From the NCBI GenBank assembly GCA_947499715.1, contig CANMPL010000002.1:248001-312000 (forward strand): DNA of 64,000 bases, in the 5' to 3' direction. This document shows, in pieces, positions 1 to 8,137 of this stretch. A model generated the notes under the pieces. The model was not told the DNA's origin, did no database searches, and was given only the letters and a program-made list of their open reading frames with translations. Position 1 is the stretch's first letter; every line of letters starts with the position of its first letter. The DNA is from an uncultured Paracoccaceae bacterium (GTDB lineage: Bacteria; Pseudomonadota; Alphaproteobacteria; Rhodobacterales; Rhodobacteraceae). The translations under genes and the position numbers were made by a program.

Positions 1-387
1 GATGGCATCTATGCCCACCCCGAAAGCGCGGGCGAAGTAGAGGAAGGTTTCCGCGGTTGGGGTCGGGTCATCACCGATTTCGAAACTGGCCTTTGGGGGT
101 TTGATACCGTCAAACCCGGCCCAACACCGGGCCGCAATGGACAAACCCAAGCGCCTCACCTCAACATCTGGATCGTGGCGCGCGGCATCAATATCGGCCT
201 GAATACCCGCATGTATTTCGCTGACGAGGAGGCCGCGAATGCGGCCGATCCTGTGTATAACATGATCGAATGGGAAAACCGCAGGGCCACTCTTTTGGCG
301 CAGCGCGACGACAGCGGTGACATACCGGTTTATCGGTTTGAAATCCGGTTGCAGGGCGAAGGCGAAACCGTGTTTTTCGATATCTAG
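1..387 (+). CDS. pcaG: Protocatechuate 3,4-dioxygenase alpha subunit, C-terminal part (5' end outside window)
   Basis: The reading frame is open from base 1 and codes for about 128 residues, roughly the last two thirds of a PcaG subunit (about 200 aa). The stretch APHLNIWIVARGINIGLNTR is the characteristic core of the alpha subunit. PcaG pairs with PcaH, which binds the iron, in the cytoplasmic enzyme that opens protocatechuate to beta-carboxymuconate. The gene ends 9 nt before pcaD, so the two are co-transcribed in a pca operon whose upstream part lies outside the window. Only the 5' truncation by the window edge is unusual. Confidence 0.93.
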   Translation, partial: DGIYAHPESAGEVEEGFRGWGRVITDFETGLWGFDTVKPGPTPGRNGQTQAPHLNIWIVARGINIGLNTRMYFADEEAANAADPVYNMIEWENRRATLLAQRDDSGDIPVYRFEIRLQGEGETVFFDI

Positions 388-396
388 GGACCGACG

Positions 397-1185
397 ATGG
401 CTCAGTTTGCGCAGATCAACGGCAAGACACTGCACTTCGCCCATCGGGCCGGGGCAGGGGGCAGGGCCATCGTCTTTTCGAATTCTTTAGGCACGGATAT
501 GCGGATTTGGGATGACGTGATTGCCCAGCTGCCACCCGATATCCCCGTCCTGACCAGCGACAAGAGCGGTCATGGCCTGTCAGAGCCGGGCGCGCAAAGC
601 ATCGCAGACCACGCGGACGACCTGATTGCGCTGATGGACCATCTGGGCCTGTCGCAAGCCCTGATCTGTGGCGTGTCAGTCGGTGGCATGATTGCGCAAG
701 ACCTCGCCGCGCGTCGCCCCGATCTTGCTGCGGGGCTGGTGCTTTGTAACACGGCCTACCAGATCGGCGATGCAGCGTTTTGGGGCGCGCGGATAGCGGC
801 CTTGGATGCCGATGGTTTGGGGGCATTGGCCGGTCCGGTGATCGCGCGTTGGTTCGGCGAAACCTTCCGTACCAACGAACCCGTCCGCACCGCCGGTTTC
901 CGCACGATGCTGGCCCATACGCCGCAAGCAGGCTATCGCGCCGTCTGCGAAGCGATCCGGGACGCCAACCTCAAAAAAGCAACCGCGACCATCAGCTGTC
1001 CCACGCTATGCGTCGCCGGAAGCAGCGACCTGACCACCCCGCCAGACAGCGTGATCGCTTTGGCGAATGTGATCCCGGGTGCGACCTACACCTGCCTGGA
1101 TGATGTCGGTCACTTACCCTGCATCGAAGCGCCCACCGCTCTGGCGGCACTTGTCAAAAAGGCCTACGATCAACTCGGCGCGTAG
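397..1185 (+). CDS. pcaD: 3-oxoadipate enol-lactonase
   Basis: This 262-aa alpha/beta hydrolase hydrolyses 3-oxoadipate enol-lactone to 3-oxoadipate, a late step of the protocatechuate branch of the beta-ketoadipate pathway. The nucleophile elbow is GVSVGG at about residue 93. The acid residue is probably the Asp of AGSSDLTTP, and the catalytic His lies in DVGHLPCIEAP near the C-terminus. The length is normal for PcaD. It follows pcaG by 9 nt, which supports the assignment over a generic hydrolase. It is the last gene of the plus-strand run; the next gene converges on it after 15 nt. Confidence 0.93.
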   Translation: MAQFAQINGKTLHFAHRAGAGGRAIVFSNSLGTDMRIWDDVIAQLPPDIPVLTSDKSGHGLSEPGAQSIADHADDLIALMDHLGLSQALICGVSVGGMIAQDLAARRPDLAAGLVLCNTAYQIGDAAFWGARIAALDADGLGALAGPVIARWFGETFRTNEPVRTAGFRTMLAHTPQAGYRAVCEAIRDANLKKATATISCPTLCVAGSSDLTTPPDSVIALANVIPGATYTCLDDVGHLPCIEAPTALAALVKKAYDQLGA

Positions 1186-1200
1186 CGCTGCGCCGCTCGA

Positions 1201-2097
1201 CTACTTAGACGTCTCGCGTGCCAGCACAAAATCGAAATCGATCTCAAGGTAGGGGGCGTTGAACCCAACCTCTTTCGCCTTTTCGGGGTCATTGATCGTC
1301 ACAAATTCCGCCAGCAGGCTTTTCTTGACGCCAAAAACCGCATCGGAATCAATGTATTGATCGTCGGGGTCAAAAATATGCGTCGTCAGCGTATCATACC
1401 CCTCGGCCTTGACGATGTAGTGCAAATGCGCAGGCCGATAGGGGTGCCGCCCGAGCCGCCCCAACAGGTCGCCAACGGGGCCATCATCTGGGATCGGATA
1501 GTACTTCGGCTTCACAGCCTTGAACCAATACGTGCCGTCAGCGCCCGTGCGGAACAGGCCGCGCAGGTTGAACTCTGGCTGCAACCCCTGTTGCTGCACG
1601 TCATAAAATCCCTCGTCATTGGCCTGCCAGACGTCCAGCGTGGCGCCGCTGATCGGGTTGCCCTCGGTGTCCATGATCCGACCTTTCACGACCAGATCTT
1701 CCCCCTTCTGATCAAGGCAGATGTTGGTGCCCATCTCGTATTCCGGTGCGCCATCCACGTGAAACGGCCCAAGAACCGTGTTCTCTGACGCGCCGTTGGG
1801 CCTGCGTGAATTGACCGCATCCACAAGCATCGACACACCCAAGACATCCGACAGCAAGATAAACTCCTGCCGCCAATCGTTGCAGGTATGGCCCGTCTTG
1901 GTCAGAAACTGGATCGTTTCAAACCATTCTTCCTGCGTTGGCTCAATCTCTTTGACCGCCTCGTGCAACTTGCGAATGATGACTTCCATCGCCTCGCGCA
2001 GCCGGGCGTCCTTTGCGTTCTTGTTGCGGCCCGCCACAACCTCGACCGAGTTCTCCTCGGTAAAATATCCCATCTCATGTGCTTCTGGCATCGTCAT
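1201..2097 (-). CDS. Hydroxyquinol 1,2-dioxygenase (intradiol ring-cleavage dioxygenase)
   Basis: This 298-aa protein belongs to the catechol/hydroxyquinol 1,2-dioxygenase family, with an N-terminal helical linker domain (about residues 25-110) and a catalytic beta-sandwich. The expected Fe(III) ligands are visible: a Tyr in KYYPIPDDGPVG and the Tyr-His-His set in HPYRPAHLHYIV. It would cleave hydroxyquinol (1,2,4-trihydroxybenzene) to maleylacetate. The choice of hydroxyquinol over catechol rests mainly on context, since the gene 10 nt upstream encodes maleylacetate reductase, the next enzyme. The start has a good ribosome site (AAGGAAG). A catechol or chlorocatechol activity cannot be excluded from sequence alone. 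Confidence 0.88.
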   Translation of the reverse strand: MTMPEAHEMGYFTEENSVEVVAGRNKNAKDARLREAMEVIIRKLHEAVKEIEPTQEEWFETIQFLTKTGHTCNDWRQEFILLSDVLGVSMLVDAVNSRRPNGASENTVLGPFHVDGAPEYEMGTNICLDQKGEDLVVKGRIMDTEGNPISGATLDVWQANDEGFYDVQQQGLQPEFNLRGLFRTGADGTYWFKAVKPKYYPIPDDGPVGDLLGRLGRHPYRPAHLHYIVKAEGYDTLTTHIFDPDDQYIDSDAVFGVKKSLLAEFVTINDPEKAKEVGFNAPYLEIDFDFVLARETSK

Positions 2098-2107
2098 CTT
2101 CCTTGCT

Positions 2108-3220
2108 CTAGCGCTCTGGCGGTGTGCCTTCCCAAGCGGTTTGCAACAAGGCGCGGATCGCGTCTCGGGTCACCGGTTGGGGGTTCCAATAAGGGTTCTC
2201 AGTCGCAATTTGTGCGGCGCGATCGAGATCCGGTTCCGAAAGCCCCAGATCCTTCAACGCCGTTGGTGCACCAATCTTTTGTGCAAAAGAATGCAGGGCC
2301 TGTCCAGCATGGTCAGCCTCCAGCATCTCGGCGACAGGGGCCAAAAGTCCGGGCACCGCGCGTTCGTTGAACGCAGTTGCATGCGGCAGAACAATCGCGT
2401 GCGTCTCTGCATGGGGCAAATTGAACGACCCACCCAGCGTGTGGCAAAGCTTGTGATGTAGCGCCATCCCCACCTGCCCCAAAACCGTTCCGCATAACCA
2501 TGCGCCATAGAGCGTTTCGCCGCGTGCGTCTTCGTCCGTCGGGGCCTTCGCCAGCTTCGGCAGGCCAGACACAAATGCCGCAAGCCCCTCGGTCGCCAGC
2601 ATCGACGATACCGGATTGCGGTTCTGCGCATATAGCGCCTCCACCGCGTGGGCCATGGCGTTCAGCCCGCTGGTATTGGTCATCGCCAGCGGTAATGTCG
2701 CCACCAGCTGAGGGTCATAGATAATCACCTCTGGCTGGATCTTCGGGTCCGAGAGTGTGGTCTTTCGCCCGCCTTCTGTTTGGCCCAGAATTGGTGTCGC
2801 TTCGCTGCCGGCATAGGTTGTGGGAACCACGATCTGCGGCAGGTCCGTGCGCCATGCAATGGCCTTGCCCAGCCCGGTTGTGGATCCGCCGCCCACGGCA
2901 ATCACGCAATCTGCGCCCACGTCTGCGGCGTGTTTGACCGCTTCCTCCGTGACCTCAACCGGTGTGTGCATTGCCGCACCTGAAAAGACGCCCGCGGCCA
3001 GATCGCCGATCATTTCGGCGAAGCCAAGTGCAGTGTCCGATTGTTGCGGCGTAGACAACACAAGCGCGCGACGGCACCCCAGCCGCTCGACCTCTGCGCG
3101 CAGTGTGTTGCGGCTGCCCGGCCCGAATTGGACCCGCATGTCAGCAAAGCGGGCTGCGAATGTTGGATGAAAGAAGGTCAATTTGCCCCCAAAGCCGTTG
3201 GTTCGGCCAACACGTAACAT
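2108..3220 (-). CDS. Maleylacetate reductase
   Basis: This 370-aa member of the iron-containing alcohol dehydrogenase superfamily reduces maleylacetate to 3-oxoadipate with NAD(P)H. The nucleotide-binding GGGSTTGLGKA and PTTYAGSEATPI segments and the His-rich HHKLCHTLGG ... LPHAETHAIVLPH region are typical of maleylacetate reductases. Its product joins the pathway served by pcaGD, so both branches end at the same intermediate. It is the first gene of a two-gene operon with the dioxygenase and diverges from a LysR gene across 52 nt. The N-terminus is about 15 residues longer than usual, and a later Met at about residue 28 is possible but would remove a conserved strand. Confidence 0.9.
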   Translation of the reverse strand: MLRVGRTNGFGGKLTFFHPTFAARFADMRVQFGPGSRNTLRAEVERLGCRRALVLSTPQQSDTALGFAEMIGDLAAGVFSGAAMHTPVEVTEEAVKHAADVGADCVIAVGGGSTTGLGKAIAWRTDLPQIVVPTTYAGSEATPILGQTEGGRKTTLSDPKIQPEVIIYDPQLVATLPLAMTNTSGLNAMAHAVEALYAQNRNPVSSMLATEGLAAFVSGLPKLAKAPTDEDARGETLYGAWLCGTVLGQVGMALHHKLCHTLGGSFNLPHAETHAIVLPHATAFNERAVPGLLAPVAEMLEADHAGQALHSFAQKIGAPTALKDLGLSEPDLDRAAQIATENPYWNPQPVTRDAIRALLQTAWEGTPPER

Positions 3221-3258
3221 ACTATATATCAGAACTTGATCGAATTTGCGTTTTCCAA

Positions 3259-3275
3259 CATAACTTTGCGTTATG
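3259..3275. promoter_or_regulatory. LysR-type operator (T-N11-A palindrome) overlapping the lysR start codon
   Basis: CATAAC-TTTGC-GTTATG is a perfect 6-bp-arm palindrome containing the LysR consensus T-N11-A (T3261 to A3273). It lies in the 52-nt divergent region and runs into the ATG of the regulator. A protein bound here could block its own gene and act on the divergent ring-cleavage operon. The function is inferred; the palindrome is seen directly. Confidence 0.6.
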
Positions 3276-4232
3276 AAGTTGGACCCACGTCATCTTGAAA
3301 TCTTGGCCGCCGTTGTCGACAGCAATGGCCTGACCGAAGGGGCCAACAGCCTCGGCAAATCCCAGCCCAGCGTGTCGCGCACCCTGTCCGAGCTGGAAAA
3401 GCGGATTGGTTTGCCACTGTTCAAGCCCGGTCGGCGACCATTGCAGCCAACCGATCTTGGCCGCGAATTGGCAGAGCAGGGCAGGCAAGTCGCCCGTGCG
3501 TCACAAAGTGCCTCCGCGATTCTCGCGCGGCGTCAGGGCAGGGTCGGGGCAGTTGTCAGGATCGGCGGGACGCCCATCTTCATGGAAGGCGTGATCTCGG
3601 GGATCATTGCGGAATTCCAGCAACGGCACTCGGACGTGCGCGTCGACGCCTCCTTTGCTTATGCCGATGAATTGGCGGTGGGTCTCCATGATGGATCCAT
3701 TGACTTGGCCGTCTGTCCGCTGCGTCTTGACGACGTGCCTGCCGGCACGGACTTCAAACCGCTCATTCCGGGCAGCAATGTTTTCGTCTGCCGGACAGAC
3801 CACCCGCTGGCCCGCCAAGCGACCATTTCAGCGCGCGACACAGCAGCCTACCCGTGGATCGCGCCGCCCGCAGGCAGCCCGCTTTACCGCGATCTGCGTC
3901 AAGCCCTGACAGAGATCGGGACCGCTGACCTCAAGATTGGGTTTTCTGGCGGGACGTTGGCGTCGGTCCTGCAATTCCTCACCGGGTCCGATGCGCTGAC
4001 AGTCCTGCCTTTATCGGTCCTGGCGCAGGATCCATGCGCCTCTCGTGTTGTGGCTTTGCCGTTGGGGATTGCACACCCAGACCGGCATCTTGGCTTGCTG
4101 ACGGCGTCGGGGCGCCGAGCATCACGCGCCGTGGCCCAATTTGCGACCTTTGTGGAAACCCGGCTGGCGCAATCGGCAAGGGCCCTGAACGCCGGGGCCG
4201 CAGGGCCACAATATGGCGTTGCAACGCCGTAA
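3273..4232 (+). CDS. LysR-family transcriptional regulator of the hydroxyquinol genes
   Basis: This 319-aa protein has an N-terminal winged helix-turn-helix (about residues 5-65, with LGKSQPSVSRTLSELEKRIG as the recognition region) and a C-terminal periplasmic-binding-like effector domain. It diverges from the maleylacetate reductase/dioxygenase operon, the usual arrangement for a LysR activator responding to a pathway intermediate. The effector is unknown and could be hydroxyquinol or maleylacetate. There is no good Shine-Dalgarno sequence before the ATG. The start is chosen because MKLDPRHLEIL matches the normal family N-terminus. A palindrome overlaps the start codon, which points to autoregulation. 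Confidence 0.88.
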   Translation: MKLDPRHLEILAAVVDSNGLTEGANSLGKSQPSVSRTLSELEKRIGLPLFKPGRRPLQPTDLGRELAEQGRQVARASQSASAILARRQGRVGAVVRIGGTPIFMEGVISGIIAEFQQRHSDVRVDASFAYADELAVGLHDGSIDLAVCPLRLDDVPAGTDFKPLIPGSNVFVCRTDHPLARQATISARDTAAYPWIAPPAGSPLYRDLRQALTEIGTADLKIGFSGGTLASVLQFLTGSDALTVLPLSVLAQDPCASRVVALPLGIAHPDRHLGLLTASGRRASRAVAQFATFVETRLAQSARALNAGAAGPQYGVATP

Positions 4233-4308
4233 TGGAAAAGGCCGCATGATCAGCAATTTCCGCCACAATGAATGCAATTTGACACAGGATACCGGAATAT
4301 ATACCAAG

Positions 4309-4333
4309 ATAACGGATACATTGGATTCGTTAT
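4309..4333. promoter_or_regulatory. Inverted repeat before the GntR-family gene, candidate operator
   Basis: ATAACGGAT (from 4309) and ATTCGTTAT (ending 4333) form an imperfect inverted repeat with 8 of 9 paired positions, ending 11 nt before the regulator's start codon. The sequence just upstream also repeats ATACC twice. Autoregulation by the GntR protein is an inference. Confidence 0.4.
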
Positions 4334-4344
4334 GATGGGCGCAG

Positions 4345-5058
4345 ATGGCCGAAGCTGAACAGAAAACACTCGCAGATCTACGTCAGTTAATCATCGACGG
4401 GGTCATCCCCGCGGGCGAACGCCTGTCAGAGGTTTCTGTGGCCGAAATGATGGGCGTTTCGCGCACGCCGGCAAAGCTTGCACTCGCACGGCTTGAGATG
4501 ACAGGCCTGATCAGCAAACGCCCAGGCCGCGGATATACTGTCCGCAAGGTCAGCCTGACCGACATGAAGAAAGTGATTTCCCTGCGTGGGGTGTTGGAAG
4601 GGGCAGCCGCTGCCGCCATGGCGCGCAATGACGTGAGCGCCACAGCATTATCGGATCTGGATGCCTCGATCGAAATGACCGATGCGATTGTCCGAAAATG
4701 TGCGATCAGTCTTGATGACGTTGAAACCTACCAACGCGCCAATACGCTCTTTCACGAAACCATCATGTATGCCTGCGGCGATGAATACATCCCGCTGGCG
4801 TTTGAGCCCATCCGGCACTTTCCGCTTGCAGCACTCGGGACCCATGTTCCCAATCCTGAATTGTTGGACCGTGAACGCCTGCGGATGTCTGTTGGCCATG
4901 CCCAACACATCATTGTGGCCAGTGCCATCCGCGACCGCGACGCAATGCGTGCGCAAGCTGTGATGCAGGAACATTCCAACGCTACTTTTGAATACGCACG
5001 GCTTTTTGTTGGTGAACACAGCGCCGAACATATTCCGTCACTTCTCAAATCAGTTTGA
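4345..5058 (+). CDS. GntR-family (FCD-type) transcriptional regulator
   Basis: This 237-aa regulator has an N-terminal winged helix (about residues 5-70, including AEMMGVSRTPAKLALARLEM and the wing KRPGRGYTVRKV) and an all-helical ligand-binding C-terminal domain of the FCD type. The FCD domain usually binds a small carboxylic acid, often through a metal. The gene lies 15 nt before an aldehyde dehydrogenase gene on the same strand, so it very probably controls that gene and the NTF2-fold gene after it. The effector is not predictable from sequence, though an aromatic acid or aldehyde would fit the neighbourhood. Confidence 0.88.
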   Translation: MAEAEQKTLADLRQLIIDGVIPAGERLSEVSVAEMMGVSRTPAKLALARLEMTGLISKRPGRGYTVRKVSLTDMKKVISLRGVLEGAAAAAMARNDVSATALSDLDASIEMTDAIVRKCAISLDDVETYQRANTLFHETIMYACGDEYIPLAFEPIRHFPLAALGTHVPNPELLDRERLRMSVGHAQHIIVASAIRDRDAMRAQAVMQEHSNATFEYARLFVGEHSAEHIPSLLKSV

Positions 5059-5073
5059 CCATAGGAGACGCCA

Positions 5074-6567
5074 ATGCCACTCGATAAGTTGCCCTTCAAT
5101 CAGGAACTTGCGACGTCCTACACCGCCCGCGGCCTTTGGCGCGATGGTGCATGGCAAGCCGCGCAAGGCGGTACATTTGACGTCTTCAACCCGGCCACCG
5201 GCGCAGTCTGGGCCGCCGCGCCCGATGCGACACGGGACGACGCAAAAGCAGCCATCGACGCGGCCGCTGCGGCGCAACCGGCATGGGCCGCGCTGCCATT
5301 TACGGAACGCGCCAAATATATGCTGAAGATTGCGGATGTTCTGGAACGCCGCAAAGCAGACTTCATCGGCGCGCTAACCGCCGAATGCGGTGGCTGGATC
5401 CGCAAAAGCGCATTTGAAATCAACTACGCGCCGACCGTTTTCCGCGCCGCCGCTGCGGCTGCCTATTTGCCAACCGGCGAAACCCTCCCGTCCGACCACC
5501 TCAAGACCAGCATTGTTGAGCGTCGCCCGCTTGGCGTCATCAGCGTCATCAGCCCATGGAATGTGCCGCTTTTGCTGTCCAGCCGTGGCATGGGCGTGGC
5601 CCTCGCGGTCGGCAATACCGTCGTTCTGAAACCGTCAGAGGAATCGCCGATCACCGGCGGCCTGATGCTGGCAGAGGTCTTTGAAGAGGCTGGTGTGCCA
5701 CCCGGCGTCCTGAACGTGGTGACCTGTTCGCGCCACAACGTGGCAGACGTTGGCGACGAAATGGTCACCAACCCAAAGGTCAAGGCGATCAGCTTCACCG
5801 GATCCACCGCCGTTGGTCAATCCATTGCCAGCACGGCGGGGGGACTGCTGAAAAAGGCCTGTGTCGAACTTGGCGGCAAGGATTCGCTGCTGGTGCTCGA
5901 TGACGCAGACATAGACCGCGCCGTGAAAGCCGCGCGTTTTGGGGCCTATTTCCATCAGGGCCAAATCTGCATGTCCGCCGAGAAAATCATCGTCGACCGG
6001 TCACTTGAACAGATATTTATGGATAAATTCATGGCCGCGACAAAGGAACTCAACGTCGGTGACCCCACCCAGATGGGTAACCAGATCGGGCCAATGGTCA
6101 ATGAAACTCAAGCCGCCAAAGTTGATGCGCGGCTGGCACAGGCCAAGGCCGACGGGATCGAGGTTCACTTGGGCGGCACCCGTGACGGTCTTTATTATCA
6201 ACCCACGGTGATCACCGGCGCAACGCCCGACATGGAAATCTTCCATGAAGAGGTCTTTGGCCCCGTCGCCAACATCATCTTTGCCGATGGCGAGGATGAG
6301 GCCGTGGATCTGGCCAACAATTGCCGCTACGGGCTCTCCGCTTCGATCATGACGCGGGATGAAACCCGCGGTCTGGCCGTGGCTCGCCGCATCGAAAGCG
6401 GCATGGCCCATGTCAATGACACCACCATTTACGACGAACCGACTGTGCCCTTTGGCGGCGTCAAAAACAGCGGCCTTGGCCGTCATGGCGCACGCTGGTC
6501 CGTTGAATCCTTTACCGAAACACGCTGGCTGACCGTTGAAAACGGTGGCCGCAAAACCCCATTCTAG
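5074..6567 (+). CDS. NAD(P)-dependent aldehyde dehydrogenase, aromatic-aldehyde type
   Basis: This 497-aa member of the aldehyde dehydrogenase superfamily oxidises an aldehyde to its acid. The catalytic Cys is in HQGQICMSAEK, the general-base Glu in VELGGKDS, and the cofactor site shows ISPWNVPLLL and FTGSTAVG. The overall sequence looks like the benzaldehyde/vanillin/salicylaldehyde dehydrogenase branch, which fits a neighbourhood of protocatechuate and hydroxyquinol genes. The exact substrate is not determined. Translation starts after a clear AGGAGA site. It is the middle gene of a presumed operon with the GntR regulator and the NTF2-fold gene 10 nt downstream. Confidence 0.9.
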   Translation: MPLDKLPFNQELATSYTARGLWRDGAWQAAQGGTFDVFNPATGAVWAAAPDATRDDAKAAIDAAAAAQPAWAALPFTERAKYMLKIADVLERRKADFIGALTAECGGWIRKSAFEINYAPTVFRAAAAAAYLPTGETLPSDHLKTSIVERRPLGVISVISPWNVPLLLSSRGMGVALAVGNTVVLKPSEESPITGGLMLAEVFEEAGVPPGVLNVVTCSRHNVADVGDEMVTNPKVKAISFTGSTAVGQSIASTAGGLLKKACVELGGKDSLLVLDDADIDRAVKAARFGAYFHQGQICMSAEKIIVDRSLEQIFMDKFMAATKELNVGDPTQMGNQIGPMVNETQAAKVDARLAQAKADGIEVHLGGTRDGLYYQPTVITGATPDMEIFHEEVFGPVANIIFADGEDEAVDLANNCRYGLSASIMTRDETRGLAVARRIESGMAHVNDTTIYDEPTVPFGGVKNSGLGRHGARWSVESFTETRWLTVENGGRKTPF

Positions 6568-6577
6568 GAGGTTCCAG

Positions 6578-7201
6578 ATGGACCAACTCTTGCTTGATAA
6601 GCTGGCGCTGCGCGAATTGATCGACAACTGGGCGATCTGGCGGGACGCCGGCTATTGGGAAAAGTTCCGCACCGTCTGGCATGACGACGGGCGGATGATG
6701 GCCACCTGGACCCAAGGCACCGCTGATGAGTTCATTGAGATGAACAAGCAGGGCTGGGCCAAAGGTGTGTCGATTCTGCATTTTCTGGGCGGTTTCACCT
6801 GCTACATCGAAGGCGACCGTGCGGTCACGGAAACCAAGATGACGATCTCGCAGCGTGGCGATGTCCACGGGGTCGAGGTTGATGTGGTCTGCACCGGCCG
6901 GTTCTACGATTTCCTTGAAAAGCGCGATGGGAAATGGGGGATGTGCATGCGCCAGCCAATCTATGAAAAAGACCGCATGGACCCCGTCGTGCCCGGCGCG
7001 ACCATTTCGCTGGATCAAGAAAAACTTCTCGCCTTTCCAGTGGGTTACCGTCACCTGGCCTATCTGCAATCGCAGGTTGGCTACCCGATCAAGCAAGACA
7101 TGCCGGGGATCAAGGGGCCAGAGGTCGACGCGCTTTATGCGCTGGGCGATGACTGGCTGGCCGGAAAATCCATCACATGGGCTGGCCACACCTGGGGCTA
7201 A
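6578..7201 (+). CDS. NTF2/SnoaL-fold protein of unknown function
   Basis: This 207-aa protein starts after a strong AGGAGG site inside the preceding stop region, so the start is well supported. The first 140 residues show the SnoaL-like pattern: an N-terminal helix (LALRELIDNWAIWRDAGYWE), WHDDGRM, and later CTGRFYDFLEKRDGKW. SnoaL-like proteins serve as cyclases, isomerases, dehydratases or small subunits of ring-hydroxylating oxygenases. Nothing here fixes which. The C-terminal 60 residues extend beyond the usual domain. It lies 10 nt after the aldehyde dehydrogenase and before a terminator, so it probably acts in the same pathway. I do not recognise a specific function. Confidence 0.8.
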   Translation: MDQLLLDKLALRELIDNWAIWRDAGYWEKFRTVWHDDGRMMATWTQGTADEFIEMNKQGWAKGVSILHFLGGFTCYIEGDRAVTETKMTISQRGDVHGVEVDVVCTGRFYDFLEKRDGKWGMCMRQPIYEKDRMDPVVPGATISLDQEKLLAFPVGYRHLAYLQSQVGYPIKQDMPGIKGPEVDALYALGDDWLAGKSITWAGHTWG

Positions 7202-7227
7202 TCCACCAAGATCAATCAGCACAAATA

Positions 7228-7253
7228 GGGGCGCCCGCCGGCGCCCCTTTTTT
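7228..7253 (+). terminator. Rho-independent terminator of the aldehyde dehydrogenase operon
   Basis: An 8-bp perfect GC stem GGGGCGCC/GGCGCCCC with a 4-nt loop is followed directly by six T residues (7248-7253). It lies 26 nt after the stop of the NTF2-fold gene. Confidence 0.9.
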
Positions 7254-7294
7254 GTGCGCATGCAACACTTTGGCATGGCCCCGAAACGAAAGGA

Positions 7295-7323
7295 TTGATT
7301 ACGGCAATGTAAGCGCTTACACT
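7295..7323 (+). promoter_or_regulatory. Probable sigma-70 promoter of the SDR/ADH/TRAP operon
   Basis: TTGATT (7295-7300) and TACACT (7318-7323) are separated by 17 nt and match the -35 and -10 hexamers moderately. The -10 is only 4 of 6. The LacI-type palindrome lies between them, the usual geometry for repression. The promoter is about 55 nt before the first start codon. Confidence 0.5.
7308..7321. promoter_or_regulatory. LacI-family operator TGTAAGCGCTTACA
   Basis: This is a perfect 14-bp palindrome with the central CG step expected for LacI-family operators. It sits between the candidate -35 and -10 of the SDR/ADH/FMN-dehydrogenase/TRAP operon. No LacI gene is adjacent. A 12-of-14 match lies in front of the lacI gene at 33895, making that regulator the best candidate to bind here. 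Confidence 0.75.
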
Positions 7324-7375
7324 GACTCATCGAATTCGTGAAAATTGGGGTTTTCCATGTCTCAGCGCTGTCTGC

Positions 7376-8137
7376 ATGACTGATCCGCGTGCCTTGTTTG
7401 ACCTGTCGGGTCGCGTGGCCTGTGTCACCGGTGCCAGCGCCGGGCTCGGGCAACGCGCTGCTGTCGCTTTGGCGGCTGCCGGGGCGCAGGTCGTGGGCGT
7501 GGCCCGCCGCGCAGATGCGCTTCAGGATTGGGCCGCTTCTACAGGGCCCGCGGCTGCGGGCATTGCGGCTGACCTGTCGGATCGTGACGCAATTACCGAC
7601 ATCGCCAACCGTATCGCCGCCCCCTTTGGCGCGCCTGATATCATCGTCCATGCCGCAGGCATCAACACGCGCGAAACGGCGGATGACGTCACCCCCGAAG
7701 GCTGGGACGTCACGCTGAACCTCAACCTCGCTGCCCCGTTCTTTTTGTCACAGGCCTTTGCCCCGGCGATGAAGGCAAAGCGCTGGGGCCGCATCGTCAG
7801 CTTCGCATCGCTCCAGACCACGCGCGCCTTTCCCGGCGGCGTCAGCTATGGCGCATCAAAGGCGGGCGTCGCCCAACTGACCCGCGCCATGGCAGAGGCG
7901 TGGTCCCCCCACGGCATCACAGCCAACGCAATCGGCCCGGGATTTTTCCCAACCGAACTCACCGGGCCGGTCTTCGCCGACCCCGCACGCGCCGCCCGCA
8001 ACGCCGCCCAGACCTGCATCGGTCGCAATGGTGAACTTGCGGACATCGACGGCCCGCTCTTGTTTTTATGCTCGGACGCATCTGGCTACGTCACTGGCCA
8101 GGTGCTCATGGTGGATGGAGGATATACTGCAAAATGA
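7376..8137 (+). CDS. Short-chain dehydrogenase/reductase
   Basis: This 253-aa classical SDR has the NAD(P)-binding TGASAGLG motif at about residue 19, the HAAG motif, a Ser in SFASLQTTRAFPGG and the catalytic Tyr-Lys in YGASKAG. It ends with the usual VDGGYTAK. Such enzymes interconvert a hydroxyl and a ketone on sugars, sugar acids or acyl chains. The neighbouring polyol and hydroxyacid dehydrogenases and TRAP transporter suggest a sugar-acid or polyol substrate, for example a gluconate-5-dehydrogenase-like step. It is the first gene of the operon behind the LacI-type operator and overlaps the next gene by 4 nt. Confidence 0.88.
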   Translation: MTDPRALFDLSGRVACVTGASAGLGQRAAVALAAAGAQVVGVARRADALQDWAASTGPAAAGIAADLSDRDAITDIANRIAAPFGAPDIIVHAAGINTRETADDVTPEGWDVTLNLNLAAPFFLSQAFAPAMKAKRWGRIVSFASLQTTRAFPGGVSYGASKAGVAQLTRAMAEAWSPHGITANAIGPGFFPTELTGPVFADPARAARNAAQTCIGRNGELADIDGPLLFLCSDASGYVTGQVLMVDGGYTAK

